In this document: positions 1 through 12,741 of the stretch, one piece after another | Layout: every line of letters starts with the position of its first letter | How positions within the stretch are numbered: the first letter of the stretch is position 1 | From: Brachynemurus nebulosus | Lineage: Eukaryota; Arthropoda; Insecta; Neuroptera; Myrmeleontidae | Direction: 5' to 3' | Length of the DNA stretch: 64,000 nucleotides | Assembly: GCA_035578155.1 (NCBI GenBank) | Contig: JAPWDM010000001.1 | Location: forward strand, 87,867,576-87,931,575 | Notes under the pieces: model-generated | Databases searched by the model: none | What the model saw: the letters and a program-made list of their open reading frames with translations, nothing else | Told to the model about the DNA's origin: nothing | Made by a program: the position numbers and the translations under genes

Positions 1-749
1 GCAAAAATATAGTCAAAAAATCTCGTATTTTAGTAATGAATTGTTACAAACTTACGATATACTTTAAAGTACATAGTTTAGAAAAAAAAATACACTGCAA
101 CCCCCCCCCCCCCTCCCAATGTTTTATTGATATCAATACAAATCTAATTTATTTTTTTACTTATTTATTTATTTTTATTTATCGATACAATTTTCAATAT
201 TTTAAGGTTTGTAATCTACACAATAATGATATTGTTCATAAAAATGTTCAAAACAAAAATATTGTCCACACCAAGCACATTTTATAAAAGCGGGGTTACC
301 ACATACACTACACTTTGGTGTTTCTTTCTTCTTTGAAAAAAAAATTTGTTACAGGATTTTCAAATCTTACTGGTCGTTGGTCAATATATCCACTTTTATA
401 CCATCCATACTTGAACAAATTTTGAAAACGAGGCGACGAAAACTAATTGTGAGCTACAGAATATTGTTACAGCGATGTAAATCAATATCATACTCATTTA
501 GAATTACATTATCCAAAAATACTGTGATGAGTTGTTTCCAGAGTCGAAATCCATAGATATCCAGAGGTTAAAATATTGAAAATTGTATAGATAAATAAAA
601 ATAAATAAATAAGATTTGTATAGATATCAGTAAAGCATGGGAGGGGGGGCGCAGTCTATTCTTTCTTTTTAAACTATGTACTTTAAAGTATATCGTAAGT
701 TTGTAACAATTCATTACTAAAATACGAGATTTTTTGACTATATTTTTGC
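1..749. repeat. Fold-back repeat with ~200-bp inverted arms at the window edge
   Basis: Bases 1-205 and 563-749 are inverted copies of each other, sharing the motif GTAATGAATTGTTACAAACT and the run around CTTTAAAGTA. About 350 bp separates the arms. The left end coincides with the window start, so the element may extend outside. No transposase is visible. It is probably a non-autonomous fold-back DNA element. The short reading frames in both arms are mirror images of each other and are not genes. Confidence 0.75.
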
Positions 750-1228
750 TCATTAAATCAAAAAGTTAAAATTTTTCCCAAGTTAATATTAGCAAAGGGT
801 GTATTTATGCAAAAAAAAAAAACTGGTGTGATGTAAAATATATTAATTAAAGTTGTATTATTTACACATAACAGCCACCCCCTTTACCAAAATATACCTA
901 ATAAAATTAGGGGTTGGGGGTGGGGGATGAAACCCCAATAATTTTATAACTTTATTTTTGGTATCATAATAAAGATCTTAAAGTACCATTTACAAATATA
1001 TATAGTTTACCTACCAAAGCTCTTACCATTTCCAAGATATTTAAGAAAATTGAAAAAAACTCAAATTTTCAGCGGTGAATTTCACCCCCTTAAACCGCTT
1101 ATGGGTACGAACGAAATATGGCTCGTGATTACTTTTAGTAAGATCTACAATCCGCCAAAGCTTCAAAAATTTTTGAGAGATACAGTTGGATACCTTTCCT
1201 TGTTAGACACATACGTAAAAATAGTTAA
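750..1228. other. Gene-free stretch, repeat-like
   Basis: There is no coding signal. The section near 890-940 contains G-rich and C-rich runs around TTAGGGGTTGGGGGTGGGGG, and a block near 1075-1095 reads TTTCACCCCCTTAAACC. Both look like degraded dispersed repeat. No ends were found. Confidence 0.4.
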
Positions 1229-1452
1229 ATACCCCTGTCGCAGCATCCTGCATAACATAGCGAATTTCCGTCCATAAAAATTCGTTTTTCTTGAAAACCA
1301 GTTTACATAGAATAAAAGTTCAAAAACCTTTTTATGTGATTTTTATCCAATGGTGTAAAAAACTTTTGAATTTGGGGAAATTTTGACAAAAAACTAATTT
1401 TTTCACGAAAAATGCCCAAAATACCATGTTTTGGGCATCGAAAATTCGCTAA
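1229..1452 (+). mobile_element. MITE of the TAGCGAATTTCC family, short copy
   Basis: It begins with the family leader ATACCCCTGTCGCAGCATCC, followed by TAGCGAATTTCC. It ends in AAAATTCGCTAAAA, the inverted partner. At 224 bp it lacks the internal (TA)n tract seen in longer copies. Related copies lie at 12251-14350, 55479-55985, 56722-57002 and 63444-63798. Confidence 0.7.
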
Positions 1453-1749
1453 AATGTAAAATTTATTCTTCAGTAAAAACATTTACGTTATTTTAATGTC
1501 TTTTTTTTCTGTTAACACAAACCAAACAACTTCAAAGATTTTATAATCAGAAGAATGGTCTAAGTAATTTTTTTAAATAAAAAATTTAATCTCAAAATGT
1601 TTGAAACTAAAAAGTGTTCAATTAGTACAGTATTCTTGATAGTCAGTCGTATAATTTAATTGACTGATTCAAACATTTTTTCCTATAACTTCTTGGGTAG
1701 AGAATTTTATTTTCTCAAGGGGGGTCCTACACATGTCAAAATGTAGTGG

Positions 1750-1862
<113 letters not shown>

Positions 1863-2139
1863 GGAACTCCAATATAACGTAGTGGCCGGTACAAAATAAG
1901 GGGAAGTACGTTATATCGGATCACCAGGGCCGTCAGTAAAATTTTTCTAAGGGGGTACAGAAACAAAATATGCGAACACATACGCATTTCATTATCGATT
2001 TACACACGCATATACACTTACTTAAATGCATGTTTACAAGAACACACGTCTTCTGCTAAATACATACATATACGCAACTGTTGTACATTGTAGTTGTAAG
2101 TATATTAGAAAAATGGATAAGCTGCAAAATTTGATAACG

Positions 2140-2515
2140 ATTTTAGAATAATCTTTTTAGAAATCAGTCAAAATATTAAAAAAACCGACTTCATTATTGG
2201 TTAGCAATTGAAAAATAAACCAAACAGTGGAATTGAATAATAGTTTTAGAATATTCTATTCGGAAACTAGGAAAGGTATCGAAAAACTAACTTTACTATG
2301 GGATTTGCCATTAAAGGATTGGTTGAATAGTGGAATTTAACAAAAATTCTAGGTCATTCTAATCAAAACCTAGAATAGATATCAAGAAATAAACTTTACT
2401 ATCAGATAGGTCATCAAAGAAAATGCTAAATAACGGAATTTGAGAAATGCTCTCGAATATTCTATTCGGAAACTAACAAAAATATTGAGAAAGCGACTTC
2501 ATCAGTAGATATTTG
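2140..2515 (-). repeat. Array of ~115-bp tandem repeats, antisense half
   Basis: Degenerate units recur, each containing a version of CTATTCGGAAACTA followed by a short spacer and ACTTTACTAT or GACTTCATCA. They are the inverse of the units at 3736-4630. The two half-arrays face each other across the element at 2516-3731. Confidence 0.65.
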
Positions 2516-3731
2516 CAGCCTTATTAATGAGAATGTGTTTAAAACCATTTTAACTAAAAGCATGTTAACTTGATTTTAAATGTATCGTATTAATAAAACC
2601 ATTTTAAGATGATTTTAGTTAAAATCGTTTTAAAAAGATTTTAAAAAGATTGCGTTCAGTAAGGTTGCATGATGTTGCATTTTGAAAAAAAATATCTATA
2701 TAAAATAATATATTTCTAATATTTAGACACATACGTAAAAATAGTAAAAAATGTTTCTCAATAAATATCCAATTTTTGGTGAATATAAGTGATGTAAAAT
2801 TTAAAAAAAAAATACAACCAGAAATGTAACATTTAATTTTTTTATTTTTTCAATGCATTTTTGACTTATAAAACAGTAAAATTTGAATATTACGTAAAAC
2901 GTCAATATAAATATACTGTAAAAACTAGAAATTACGAATCAAAGGCATTTGTCGCCATGGTTTATTATTATTGTTTACTTGTGACTTGCTAGGATTACAA
3001 AAAATATTATTGTAATTTTTTTTTATTTTATTTTAATATTTAAAATGACAACTAACGGACAATGGGCGATTTCATAGAACCCCATTTTTATTTCTTGTAA
3101 TACATTTCGTTGAGGAAATTAAATAAATTGTGGTCGTAACCGAGCGAATAATCGTCTATATCTTGGTCATATGAACCTTTTGCTAAATATCTTATCGCAA
3201 TCATTATTTAAGTAGACTCATTAACTCTCCGGGATATTATTAATTTGAGTCATATCATTACGAATTAAATTTATAACAAAACAAGCAGTGTCTTTTCTCA
3301 TTCGAGATCTTTTCTTAAAACTAGGGCCATAAAAAGTTTACAGCGGATCAACACGTGGCATATATATTTTTTAATTTTCTTCAACGCCCAGTAAATTAAC
3401 TTTTACACTTCAAAAATTTCTTCGTTTATATTAATCTCCTTCATTTTACTATTATTAAAAAATTATATTAAAAAAAATTATTACCATAGAAATAGTGTTT
3501 AAAATAGTGTAAAACATGGGTTAAATTGATTTTAAATTTTAAAATACTACTAAGCTTAAAATGTTTTTAGTATTATTTTAAGTGGGCTCATTAATACGAC
3601 AAAACACTAATAGCATACAAAAACAAAGTTTTTACTTGACATTTGCTCATTAATATGGTTTTACTAAAATGATTCTAATGTGATGCAAAAATGATGTTAG
3701 TATGACTTTATTTTCCTCATTAATAAGGCTG
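2516..3731. mobile_element. Non-autonomous DNA element with CAGCCTTATTAATGAG ends
   Basis: The left end reads CAGCCTTATTAATGAG and the right end CTCATTAATAAGGCTG, an exact 16-bp inverted repeat. The subterminal regions also match inversely (ACCATTTTAACTAAAA against TTTTACTAAAATGAT). There is no open frame of useful length. No clear target duplication is visible. The element separates the two halves of the ~115-bp satellite. Confidence 0.7.
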
Positions 3732-3735
3732 TAAA

Positions 3736-4630
3736 TCTTTTATTTAATAATTAGATGAGCGATAAAATTGGTTTTTTGATATTTCTGCTAATTCTCAAAT
3801 AGAACATTCTAGAATATTGTTCAGTTTTTGTTTTTTAGGCTTTCATTCGACGACGAATCCGATGGTGAAATCAGTTTTCCGATATTTTTAGTAGTTCTCG
3901 AATAGAACATTCTAGAACATTGTTCAATTTTTCTTATTTAAGCTTTTATTTGATGACCAATTCGATGGTGAAGTCAGTTTCCCGATATCTTTGCTAGTTC
4001 TCGAATAGAACATTCTAGAACATTGCTCAATTTTTGTTATTTGTGCTTTTATTCGAAGACCAGTTCGATAGTGAAGTTAGTTTTTCGATATCTTTGCTAG
4101 ATCCCGAATAGAACTTTCTAGAACTTTTGCTGAGTTTCGCTGTTCAGTCCCTTCTTTGGTAGAAGCACAGAATAATCAGAAGCCAAGTTGCTATCTCTGC
4201 ACTAGTGATACCAATGTAGACAAAAAATCCCCTCTATTTCCCACCACTATGTTGTGTAGATACACACTGTGTGTAGTGGTGTTAGTTTGATCTTTGCAAC
4301 TGTGTCAGTTGAAACACATACAATTGCAAAACACGTATTGTCGGACGGAGCAAGGTGGGGTCCAAGCTAACAATGGTCCAACAATACATAATAATGCGTT
4401 GTGCATTGAGTGACCGATGCCGACTAACTAAATTCCTTAAGCGGTATCAAGCACACACTGGCACACTGTTATCCACAGTTTTCTACAAACACGCTTAGGG
4501 CTTGGGTAGAAATAATGAAGTCGGTTTTTCGACATGTTTGCTATTTTCCGAATAGAATATTCTGGAACTTTCATCAAAATTTGTTATCTAGCTCTTTTTT
4601 CCATAACCAATCAAATCGTGAAATCGATGT
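3736..4630 (+). repeat. Array of ~115-bp tandem repeats, sense half, interrupted
   Basis: At least four units recur, marked by CTCGAATAGAACATTCTAGA, then a T-rich stretch, GATGACCAATTCGATGGTGA and TTTCCGATATCTTT. A hAT-like MITE (4166-4504) interrupts the array, which resumes at 4512. Units diverge noticeably, so the array is not recent. Confidence 0.75.
4166..4504 (+). mobile_element. hAT-like MITE, CACAG family, diverged copy
   Basis: A 339-bp insertion flanked by GGTAGAAG (left) and GGTAGAAA (right), a 7-of-8 match to a target duplication. It starts CACAGAATAATC. Its interior contains CACTATGTTGTGTAGATACA, close to ATATGTTGTGTACACACAC in the copy at 16837-17192. The right terminus is degenerate. 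Confidence 0.6.
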
Positions 4631-4894
4631 GTACTCGTATATGCACACATATTTGTCTACGTATGCATATACACAAGAGAAAGTATAGTTTTCTCTTTAC
4701 GTGAAATAATATGTACGTGTTGTATATGTCTAATAATTACGTATATGTCTGTATATTGGTGTAATTGTTTGTTGGTGTAGATAAATTTACTGTAAAAGTT
4801 CACAGGAAGCTGAATATTTTTGAAGAACTTTATACATAGTTGTAAATGTGTATATATTTACACTGATTATATTTATTTGTGTATAAGTACCTAT

Positions 4895-6068
4895 TAGAGA
4901 TGTGCTAAACTCGTGAATTCACGCGTGACCCACCGGGTCACGCGTGAACCATCGTGATTGTGAACAATTTTTTATAATCGTGCGTGAGTGGGCGTGATCG
5001 TGACATTTAATTTCTTGCCGTGAATAATTCGTGAGTCACGAAAAGTTAAAGACCATGAATAAAAAAATTTGAAAAATATTTTTTTTCTGTTTTAGGGAAT
5101 ATTAACTAAACCAATTTGATTTTTTAACTACAAAAAAAAATTTTATATTAGGTACTTTTTATGAGTAGGTACAAGTAGGTAGAAATCCAATAACCCTTTG
5201 TACTAACAAATTCCAGTTTTTTACCGAGATACTTGAAGTGTATACAAAATGATTTACAATTTAGAAATGTCCAACAGTGTTTATGATGTTGTTCTGATTA
5301 TTTCTTCCGTTTTTAAATAATTCCTTAAATTTTTAACAAATTTCTAAAATTGGCCTGTCTCTCACGATGTGTGTATATTCGGTCTCAGTCAATGGGTATA
5401 GTTGAAAATATTACAAGGTCAGTTTTACAGTTTTGAATAGTATGATCTGTCATTCTATGAATGAATAATATAAAGAACATATGGGTTAATTTTAAGGAAA
5501 TATTATCTTTTTCAACATTTTAAGTTGTTTATATTGTCATTATTATTTTTTTTTTCAATTTTATTATTTATGTAAGTATTTATAGGTACTAAAAAAATAT
5601 TTTGCTACAATTTTGTTAAAAAACTACATATATTATTTGGTTTGGTTGTGCGAAATATAATATTTATATACAAATACAGTACAATAAGAACAAAAATTAA
5701 AAAATAAATCACCAGATAGAACATTTTGAAAATTTTCTCACTTTCCAGAAAAAAATTAAATAGTTATGTAACTTGCATCAGTATTAATCTCACTGAACCG
5801 TACTAACCGTATTTTTGATTTTATCGTGAGGACATAATTTTAACTGACTGTTAAAACGATACTGATTTTCATTCAAAATTCCAACGATTAGAATTAAAAG
5901 TTTTTATGTTTAATTCGTGAGTGTGAAAGCATTAAATTTTTTTGTTCGTGATCGTGCGTGAGTGTGAAAAGAAATAAATTTTCTCGTTCGTGATTGGGCG
6001 TGAGTACAAAACCTAATTCGTGACTGTGCGTGATCGTGAGTAAAAATGTACTCACGAGCACATCTCTA
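4895..6068. mobile_element. hAT-like element with TAGAGATGTGC ends and 8-bp TSD
   Basis: The termini are TAGAGATGTGC and GCACATCTCTA, an 11-bp inverted repeat of the kind common in hAT elements. It is flanked on both sides by GTACCTAT, a perfect 8-bp duplication as expected for hAT. Subterminal regions on both sides carry many short GCGTGAGTG / CGTGATCGTG motifs, plausible transposase-binding subrepeats. There is no transposase open frame, so it is non-autonomous (1174 bp). A truncated relative lies at 15726-17434. Confidence 0.88.
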
Positions 6069-6253
6069 GTACCTATGGCTATGTGTGAATGCTATACGTG
6101 TGTATGTGAGAAAATATGGGAACTTCTCAGACCCTCACATAAATTTGTTACGCTCCTGAATTGACGATTATGTATGCCTTGACACAAATACAATCTCACG
6201 TCTTCAAATCTGTGAGAGGGGTACCCCACCACTCGCTACGTTATATTGGAGTT

Positions 6254-6363
<110 letters not shown>

Positions 6364-6877
6364 AGACATTTTTTTTCTACATAATCGTGTTCTACGAGTC
6401 CGAATACGGATAGCGCCGCTACTCTCGCCTCTCGCCGTTCTTATCGTATCGGCTGTATAAGTCTAATTTTTTCAGTTGAAAAATTCGACTAAAAATGTTT
6501 CCATAAACCACAAGTGCCTCTGAAAAGTAATTCAATTCCTAATTAATACTTATTAAAAAGATTGATGACATTGTATTTATTATTATACTTTGTATGGATC
6601 GTAAACTGAATATTGTAAATCATAAAATTGTACAAAATACAGTAGATGAGTTTAGTGTCTAAAGATTAAGTTTATTTTAATTCCCAAATTGTCACCTTTT
6701 GTTAGCATATAGAGGCGTAAATTGTGTAGTCAAGTGTCAAAATTGAATATATTTTTCATTTCTTTAACTCAACAAAAATATCATTAAGAAGCCTAATGAT
6801 GTTCCAGAGAGAAAATTTACTTTATAAATTTAAACCAAAAAAAAAAAATTCTTAGAAATAATTAAAATATATTTTAA
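6364..6877. other. 3' flank of the odorant-binding-protein gene
   Basis: No gene is seen. The part at 6400-6490 (TCTCGCCGTTCTTATCGTAT) recurs at 61733-61820 and is repeat. On the minus strand AATAAA-type motifs occur near 6670 and 6575, and either could serve as the polyadenylation signal for the gene ending at 6878. Confidence 0.5.
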
Positions 6878-6984
6878 CTAAAATGATAAATTTTCATTTC
6901 CCCAATCATCACAGTTATTTCTTCCTTTTTCGGCTAAACAGTTAATCAGTTGTTTAGAATACTCACAAGGGTTGTGTTTTTGTT
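6878..6984 (-). CDS. Obp59a-like odorant-binding protein, last coding exon
   Basis: This is the terminal exon of the minus-strand gene. The acceptor TTCTGTTTCAG ends at 6985. The exon completes a codon split after one base, then encodes 34 residues and a TAG stop at 6880-6878. The translation includes NPCEYSKQLINCLAEKGRNN, then CDDW. This Cys-rich end, with the NCLAEKG...NCDDW pattern, is what I expect for the C terminus of Obp59a-type insect odorant-binding proteins. Three cysteines fall here. The intron separating it from the previous exon is only 233 bp (7217-6985), and the phases agree (1 to 1). The exon is too short to stand out as an open frame by itself. Protein identity comes from memory of the family, not a search. 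Confidence 0.83.
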
Positions 6985-7217
6985 CTGAAACAGAAAGTAA
7001 GGGATAGAAGTAGTAGTATAAAACTATGCAATAAAAATACAAGATTATTTTAAATGCTTTTCAAAATGTTGACATTTTGCTCGTCTAAAGTCAAAATATA
7101 ATTTGCTCAGATATGTAATTCGATTTTAACTGTGTTGTAGAGATTGCGTTTTTAACAGTAATATCTTACAGAAAAGTGCTTTTAAACTAGGATTAAATAA
7201 CAGAATATTGTTTGTAC

Positions 7218-7344
7218 CTTCATTTAGTAAATCAAAGCAGTCATCGGTTGATTCTTGTAGAAAATCACGTAATTCTGTATTTCGTACGTTCCTCGTTAGA
7301 GCTTGTGTTACTAAGCCTCTGTCTGGATATCCATTTTTATCTGT
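7218..7344 (-). CDS. Obp59a-like odorant-binding protein, penultimate exon
   Basis: A 127-nt exon on the minus strand, with acceptor TATAATTAG before 7344 and donor G|GTACAAAC at 7217. It encodes TDKNGYPDRGLVTQALTRNV and continues through an ELRDFLQES stretch to DDCFDLLNE. The D-x-x-G-x-P-D-R segment followed by an acidic helix and a conserved Cys is typical of insect odorant-binding proteins. It begins in phase 0, exactly matching the phase-0 donor of the exon ending at 17893, and ends in phase 1, matching the exon at 6984. It sits 14 bp downstream of ordinary-looking intron sequence. The ~10.5-kb intron upstream is filled with transposons. An alternative acceptor four bases inside the exon would shift the frame into an early stop, so the chosen site is the only workable one. 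Confidence 0.84.
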
Positions 7345-7509
7345 CTAATTATAAGAAATAAGTTACTTAAACTAATAAATAACAAGTTGTAAGCATAGTA
7401 TTCTAGAGAATTAATCTAGAATTACCAGATTAATTTCAAAATATTTTTCAGTTACTATAGAGTAACCCAGAAGTTCTGGGATACTTTTGGATATATTTAA
7501 CTAATTTAT

Positions 7510-9757
7510 CAAAGGGTATAGCAAGATAAGCATACGGAAATGGCCCCCATAGCCGATGTCTGTAATAATATTATATGTAGTAACATTGGTACCCCAAGTG
7601 ATTATCAAATATAGAGTCATTGACGCTTAACCTTGATTTGTCCTTGAGATAATAACCAATATACATATGTGTGATGCTGTAATTTTTTAAACCCAATTTT
7701 CTCAAAAATCATAACACCCAAGAAAATAAAACCGACGCCAAAATTTAGGTAATACTTGGACTATATTATATATTTTTTTGATATTTTTCCCTAAATTTTA
7801 AAAGTTCGAAATAATTGCATAAAAAATATACTTTATTTTTTAGTATGGTTCTAGTATACTTCCACCTTTAAAAAAGATACAGAATATTGCTTAGCTTATG
7901 TACTTAGAGCACACCAAATTTCATCAAAATCGGAGATGCGCTTTTTGAGTAATAAATAATTTATTGAGTATATGTATTAACAGTAGAAAAGAGTGCTTAA
8001 AAATAACTGATAAAAAAATTTTAATTTTCTGGTAAATTTCTAGTATACTTACACCGTTCAAAAAAATGCAGTATATTGTTTAGCCTATCTATTTATCCTA
8101 TATCAAAGCTCATCATAATAGAAGATGCACTTTTTGAATAATAATTGACTTATCGAATATATAGTAGAGAATAGAGATGTCGATTCTCCAGAAAAATAGA
8201 TTTTAAGATCGATTTATATCGAAATTAAAAAATCTGATTCAAAAAAATCAGCTAAAAAGAATTGATTCTGCGAGATCGATCTAAAAAATCGAAATTTTTA
8301 TTTTAAAACATAATCTATTTTTTATTTTTCAAGTATCTGATTCGTTCTCAAATTTCATTAATTAAGGATAGTTTGGAGACTACGGGGTGAGCTCAGAAAT
8401 TGAAATTATACTTGTTCAGAAGCTCATAAATAGCTCCTAATTCTACTGAAAAAATTAGTCTGAAATTTTTATTTTTAGTGGGGGAGGCTGAGTCAAACTC
8501 GACTCAGCCCCCCCCCACTAAAAATATTAAATTTTTGCTCAGTGTGTCGAGCTCAAAATTTTTAAACCACGGAATACGAAAGCTCATAAATAGCTCCTAA
8601 TTTGACGCTATTTGTTTTTTCAGTTCTAAAAGGTGGGGGGCTAGATAGAGTGAGGTGTTTTAACATTTATTTAAATAGTTCCAGTACCTGCATCAAGTAT
8701 TTAATGAGTAGGTAATTACTGTTAAATACGAATTTCAAATTGTATTGGCTTAGTATAGATTTAGACTAGTCTTCTCTGGGTTTTGATTTTACGTCTAAAG
8801 AAAAACTTAAAGATTTTCATTTAAGATTATGCTGTAAGTAATATTGTTGCAACTAATTGTCCGAATGGTAAAATCGAACGGTAGGATACTCAGCTCATAT
8901 TTCAGGTGCGAAATATTGTTTAGGAAATGGGAGATATTTATCTCGCATTTTACACCAAGCTGAAATATTACCAAAAATATTTTTAAATAATTCGAATAAT
9001 GTGCTTATAAATGAAAATAGTGATGACGGTGATTGAAGTTATCAATAGGTACAAAAAAATACACAGCTCCTATAATTAGAAAATATTATTGTTATTACCT
9101 GCTATATATTCGATAAGTCAATTGTTATTCAAAAAGTGCATTTTCTATTATGATGAACTTTGGTGTAGCATAAGTAGATAGGCTAAACAATATATTGCAT
9201 TTTTTTGAACGCTGTAAGTATATTAGAAATTTACCAAAAAATTAAAATTTTTTTATACAGTTATTTTTAAGCACTTTTTTCTACGGTTAATACATATCAT
9301 ATACTCAATAAATTATTTATTACTCAAAGAGCGCATCTTCGATTTTGATAAAATTTGGTGTGCTGTAAGTATAAACGGTAAACAATATTTTGTATTTTTT
9401 TTTAAAGGTGTAAGTATACTAGAACCATACTAAAAAGTAAATTATATTGTTTATCCAATTATTTTGAACTTTTTAAATTTAGGGAAAAATGTTAAAAAAT
9501 ATATATTATAGTCCCAACTATTACCTAAATTTTGGCGTCGGTCTTATTTTCCTAGGTGTTACAGTTTTTGAGAAAATTGAGTTTGAAAAATTGCAGCACT
9601 CACACATATAGTGGTTAATATCTCAAGGACAAATCAAGGTTAAGGGTCAATGACCCTATATTTGGTAATTACTTAGGGTACCAATGTTACTACATATATT
9701 ATTACTGACATTGGCTATGGGGGCCATTTCTCTATGCTTATCATGCTATACTCTGTT
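7510..9757. repeat. Large fold-back element with ~660-bp inverted arms
   Basis: Arms 7510-8170 and 9097-9757 are inverted copies of each other. Matching landmarks include GGCCCCCATAGCCGATGTC against GACATTGGCTATGGGGGCC, and AAATTTAGGTAATACTTGG against its inverse. The ~930-bp centre contains GCTCATAAATAGCTCCTAAT twice (near 8422 and 8582) and a C-rich/G-rich pair, so it folds too. There is no transposase frame. It lies in the large intron of the odorant-binding-protein gene. Confidence 0.8.
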
Positions 9758-11040
9758 AAAGACTGTTGTAATTCAAAGGTATTCTCATATCAAACGTTTA
9801 GCGTTTAAAGGACAAAAAAAAAACATCTTATGTTTTATAGTTAGAAGTAAAGGTCCTGAGGCCGGGACCTATCGATTTTGATGAAATTTGAATATGTTGT
9901 AGAACATTAACAAATAAGCGACACGTACATTTTTTATCTTAGGAAAAAGACTAACTGTCTAACTTCGGAAACACGTATTGTGACATTATTAATAGAGATC
10001 TTGTCCGCGCGTGATTTTTTCGTGTCACAATGCTACTCACGACGCTCACGCGTAATTGTGGATGTGTGACGACAGACCGGTACGGCTTCCCGGAACGGTA
10101 ATTAAGAAATTATATTGCATACTTGACATAAGAGCTAAAACGTGACAAACTGACCAAAACATGTATTACGTTTTCTTTGTCGAAAATCCGAATACACTTG
10201 ACTTTAATTGTGTTCAGAAATTATTACCTCCTTGAATTTTTGGGTATAAGTCAAGTAGCGGAATATAATTATATGACATCCACTTAGTTCGCAAAATGCC
10301 CATCTTGGTCTGACCGGTCCTTAAAAAATGAAGTTACTGCCGGGGGTAAATGTGAACGTGAGTTAAGTTTTTAAATTTTCGTGATTGCTAGAACGTATTG
10401 CCACTTATGAAGAAATTTTTTTACCGTTTTATTTTGTTTTCTAGTTGTGGAGGGACATTTTAAAACATGTTTTGTCACAAAAACTATTCAACGTATTATT
10501 TAAGGACTTGTATTTTTCAGATTGTGTTATTCTTATAGATTACATGATTTAAAGTACAATTATAATTGATTTTTCGTTAAAATGTTTTTCTTTTATGAAG
10601 AAAAATGCTTTTATATGATGAACAATACACTGTTGACACTGCACACAACAAATGGATTGAACAAAACACATTTTAATTCATTTAGTCGTGGGTAAAATAC
10701 ACCCTGAACAAATGATGCTTCTAATTAGATGAATTAAAAAATCTTCCAACACTAATTAACGTTAATATTTAAATTTTATGAATAAAATATCAAACACATA
10801 GGTTATTTTCATATACACAACACTTGTGTATATGAATCATACGCTATGTGACCCTGTGAACCAATCAGAACATGTTGCTGGCTGATTTCTCTTGGTCGTT
10901 GGACAAAACATTGTTTGAGTCAAATATGATTATGAAAAAAATTATTTTCTTGCTTAATTTTAATAGGGTAAAATTTTTTTTGTGGAAATTGAATTGTCTA
11001 GTCTGATAGAAAACAGTATGAAGAATCAAATGATGTGCCT
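9758..11040. other. Intronic gene-free stretch
   Basis: Only short accidental frames occur here. A segment at 9861-9905 (GGACCTATCGATTTTGATGA) recurs at 51803-51850. A short palindrome, TATACACAACACTTGTGTATA, lies near 10815. No element ends were identified. Confidence 0.4.
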
Positions 11041-11300
11041 AACCAAGCGGCCAAACTACTGTTAAATAGTTAGTATCCCGCTTGTCGCCAAAAAGTTACG
11101 TCACAAAAATGGGAGGAGCTTCCCCACTTTCTATGGTGATGTACATATTTAGAGTTTATGTCTGTATGTGTGCTGTAGTGGATATTTGTATGTGTAATAT
11201 TCCGTACATATGTATAGCTCGGTCATTGGAGGGAGATGATACATATACCATACCTAGACACTCGGCAATAGTACGTATACATAATGCTGGTGTTAAATTC
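11041..11300 (+). repeat. Dispersed repeat shared with 27200-27530
   Basis: The block beginning AACCAAGCGGCCAAACTACT, and continuing through CCCCACTTTCTATGGTGATG and ATTTAGAGTTTATGTCTGTA, is found inverted at 27200-27530 with about 80-85% identity by eye. The frame across it matches an antisense frame in the other copy only because of this homology. I read it as a fragment of a transposable element. Confidence 0.6.
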
Positions 11301-11544
11301 TAAACTGAACTGCTGTACCTATAAGATTTATGATACATCACCCTACGACGTAAATTTCCGTCTACATAATGTTGTTAATCACACAAAACATTACACAGAT
11401 TTTTAACATAAATGTCGCGGTGTTATATTTATAAACTGTCAAATCTAGGTTCTATGGGGATGGTCATTTACACCAAAAACGGCACGAACTTTCCAGAGGA
11501 CCTAATGTACTGCTTATTTTTTAATGTCCGGCAACACATTAGAA

Positions 11545-11755
11545 GGGCATAGCCGGGTAAGATAGGGAAAATGGCCCTTGACGCAAAATTGATTGTTTTT
11601 ATAGGAAATAATACTTCTTAGCCCGAGATACATTTCCACGAAATTTCAACCCTCCAAGGCTAATAGTTTATGAATAAACAATAGAACAAACCTTTTCGAA
11701 AGAAATTTTTTTAACGAAATTACTGAGTCGATTTATGTCAGTTTAATATAACTAT
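11545..11755 (+). repeat. Inverted partner of the repeat at 17625-17845
   Basis: Shared landmarks are CGGGTAAGATAGGGAAAATG, TTGACGCAAAATTGATTGTT and TTAACGAAATTACTG. They occur in reverse order and orientation at 17625-17845, both inside the same intron. They could be the two ends of one disrupted element or two separate insertions. Confidence 0.6.
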
Positions 11756-11928
11756 CATATATCGTGTACCTATCTAGGTAAATTAATAAAATACAAGTCG
11801 TCAAGTGCAAGTTGTACTTGCGCTAACAGTGTTCTGCACAATCAGTTATTTTTATGAATTTCTTGTAACGGAATATAAAAGTGGATGAAATATTTTTTCT
11901 AATGAATAAATTTTATTCCTAAACTGGC

Positions 11929-12155
11929 ATTGGCGACGCAAAGATTTTCACTCGCGCCTCTGGTGGTAGAATTAGAACTAGCATCAAGTGAAAATATACG
12001 TATGCGATTAATGGGCTATATAAAATCTAGTAATCCGCGCATAATTTGTATAGTACATTTTGTTATCGACAATAAAACCTATACAAAAATTTTTACATGA
12101 TACAGCCTCTAATTTAAAAGACCAGGAGCGCTCGCGTAATCTTTGCGTCGCCAAT
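11929..12155. mobile_element. Short MITE with ATTGGCGACGCAAAGATT ends
   Basis: The left end ATTGGCGACGCAAAGATT and the right end AATCTTTGCGTCGCCAAT are perfect 18-bp inverses. The similarity extends inwards through GCGAGCGC/GCGCTCGCG to about 45 bp. Total length is 227 bp. It is non-coding, and no target duplication was identified. Confidence 0.75.
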
Positions 12156-12250
12156 ACTATTTTGACAGCTAATATACTTTGTATGAAATTGTTGACGCCG
12201 TAAGACGTGGTGTATGAGCTAGTAAAGTTTCACTCGACGTCTTAAAAAGA

Positions 12251-12741
12251 AAATACCCCTGTCGCAGCATCCTGCATAACATAGCGAATTTCCATATACA
12301 AAAGTACGTTTTTCTCGGAAACTAGTTGATATAGAGTAATTGTAAATAAAAAAAACCTTCTTTATGTGATTTTTCCGCCTCATTCCGCCAAATTTTTTTC
12401 ACGAAAAATGTCCAAAACACCGTAAACGTTTTCACGAAATTTCTTAAAAGTAAGATATTTCGTTCTTGAATTATCGTGCGGACACTTAGTAAACATATAT
12501 ATAAATGTGTCCGCACGATAACTCAAGAATGAAACATCTTATTTTTAAGAAATTTCGTGAAAACGTTTACGGGGTTTTGGACATTTTTCGTGAAAAAAAT
12601 TTGGCGGACTGAGGCGGAAAAATCACATAAAGAAGGTTTTTTTTATTTACAATTACTCTATATCAACTAGTTTCCGAGAAAACCGTACTTTTGTAAATGG
12701 ATATTCGCTATGTTATGCAGGATGCTGCGACAGGGGTATTT
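12251..12741. mobile_element. Palindromic MITE of the TAGCGAATTTCC family
   Basis: An inverted repeat with arms of about 240 bp meeting near 12497. Both outer ends read ATACCCCTGTCGCAGCATCC inward, then CATAACATAGCGAATTTCC. The arms include CATAAAGAAGG, GTCCGCACGATAA and AAACGTTT. It is probably a head-to-head form of the family. A partial copy of its right arm follows directly (12742-12840). Confidence 0.82.
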
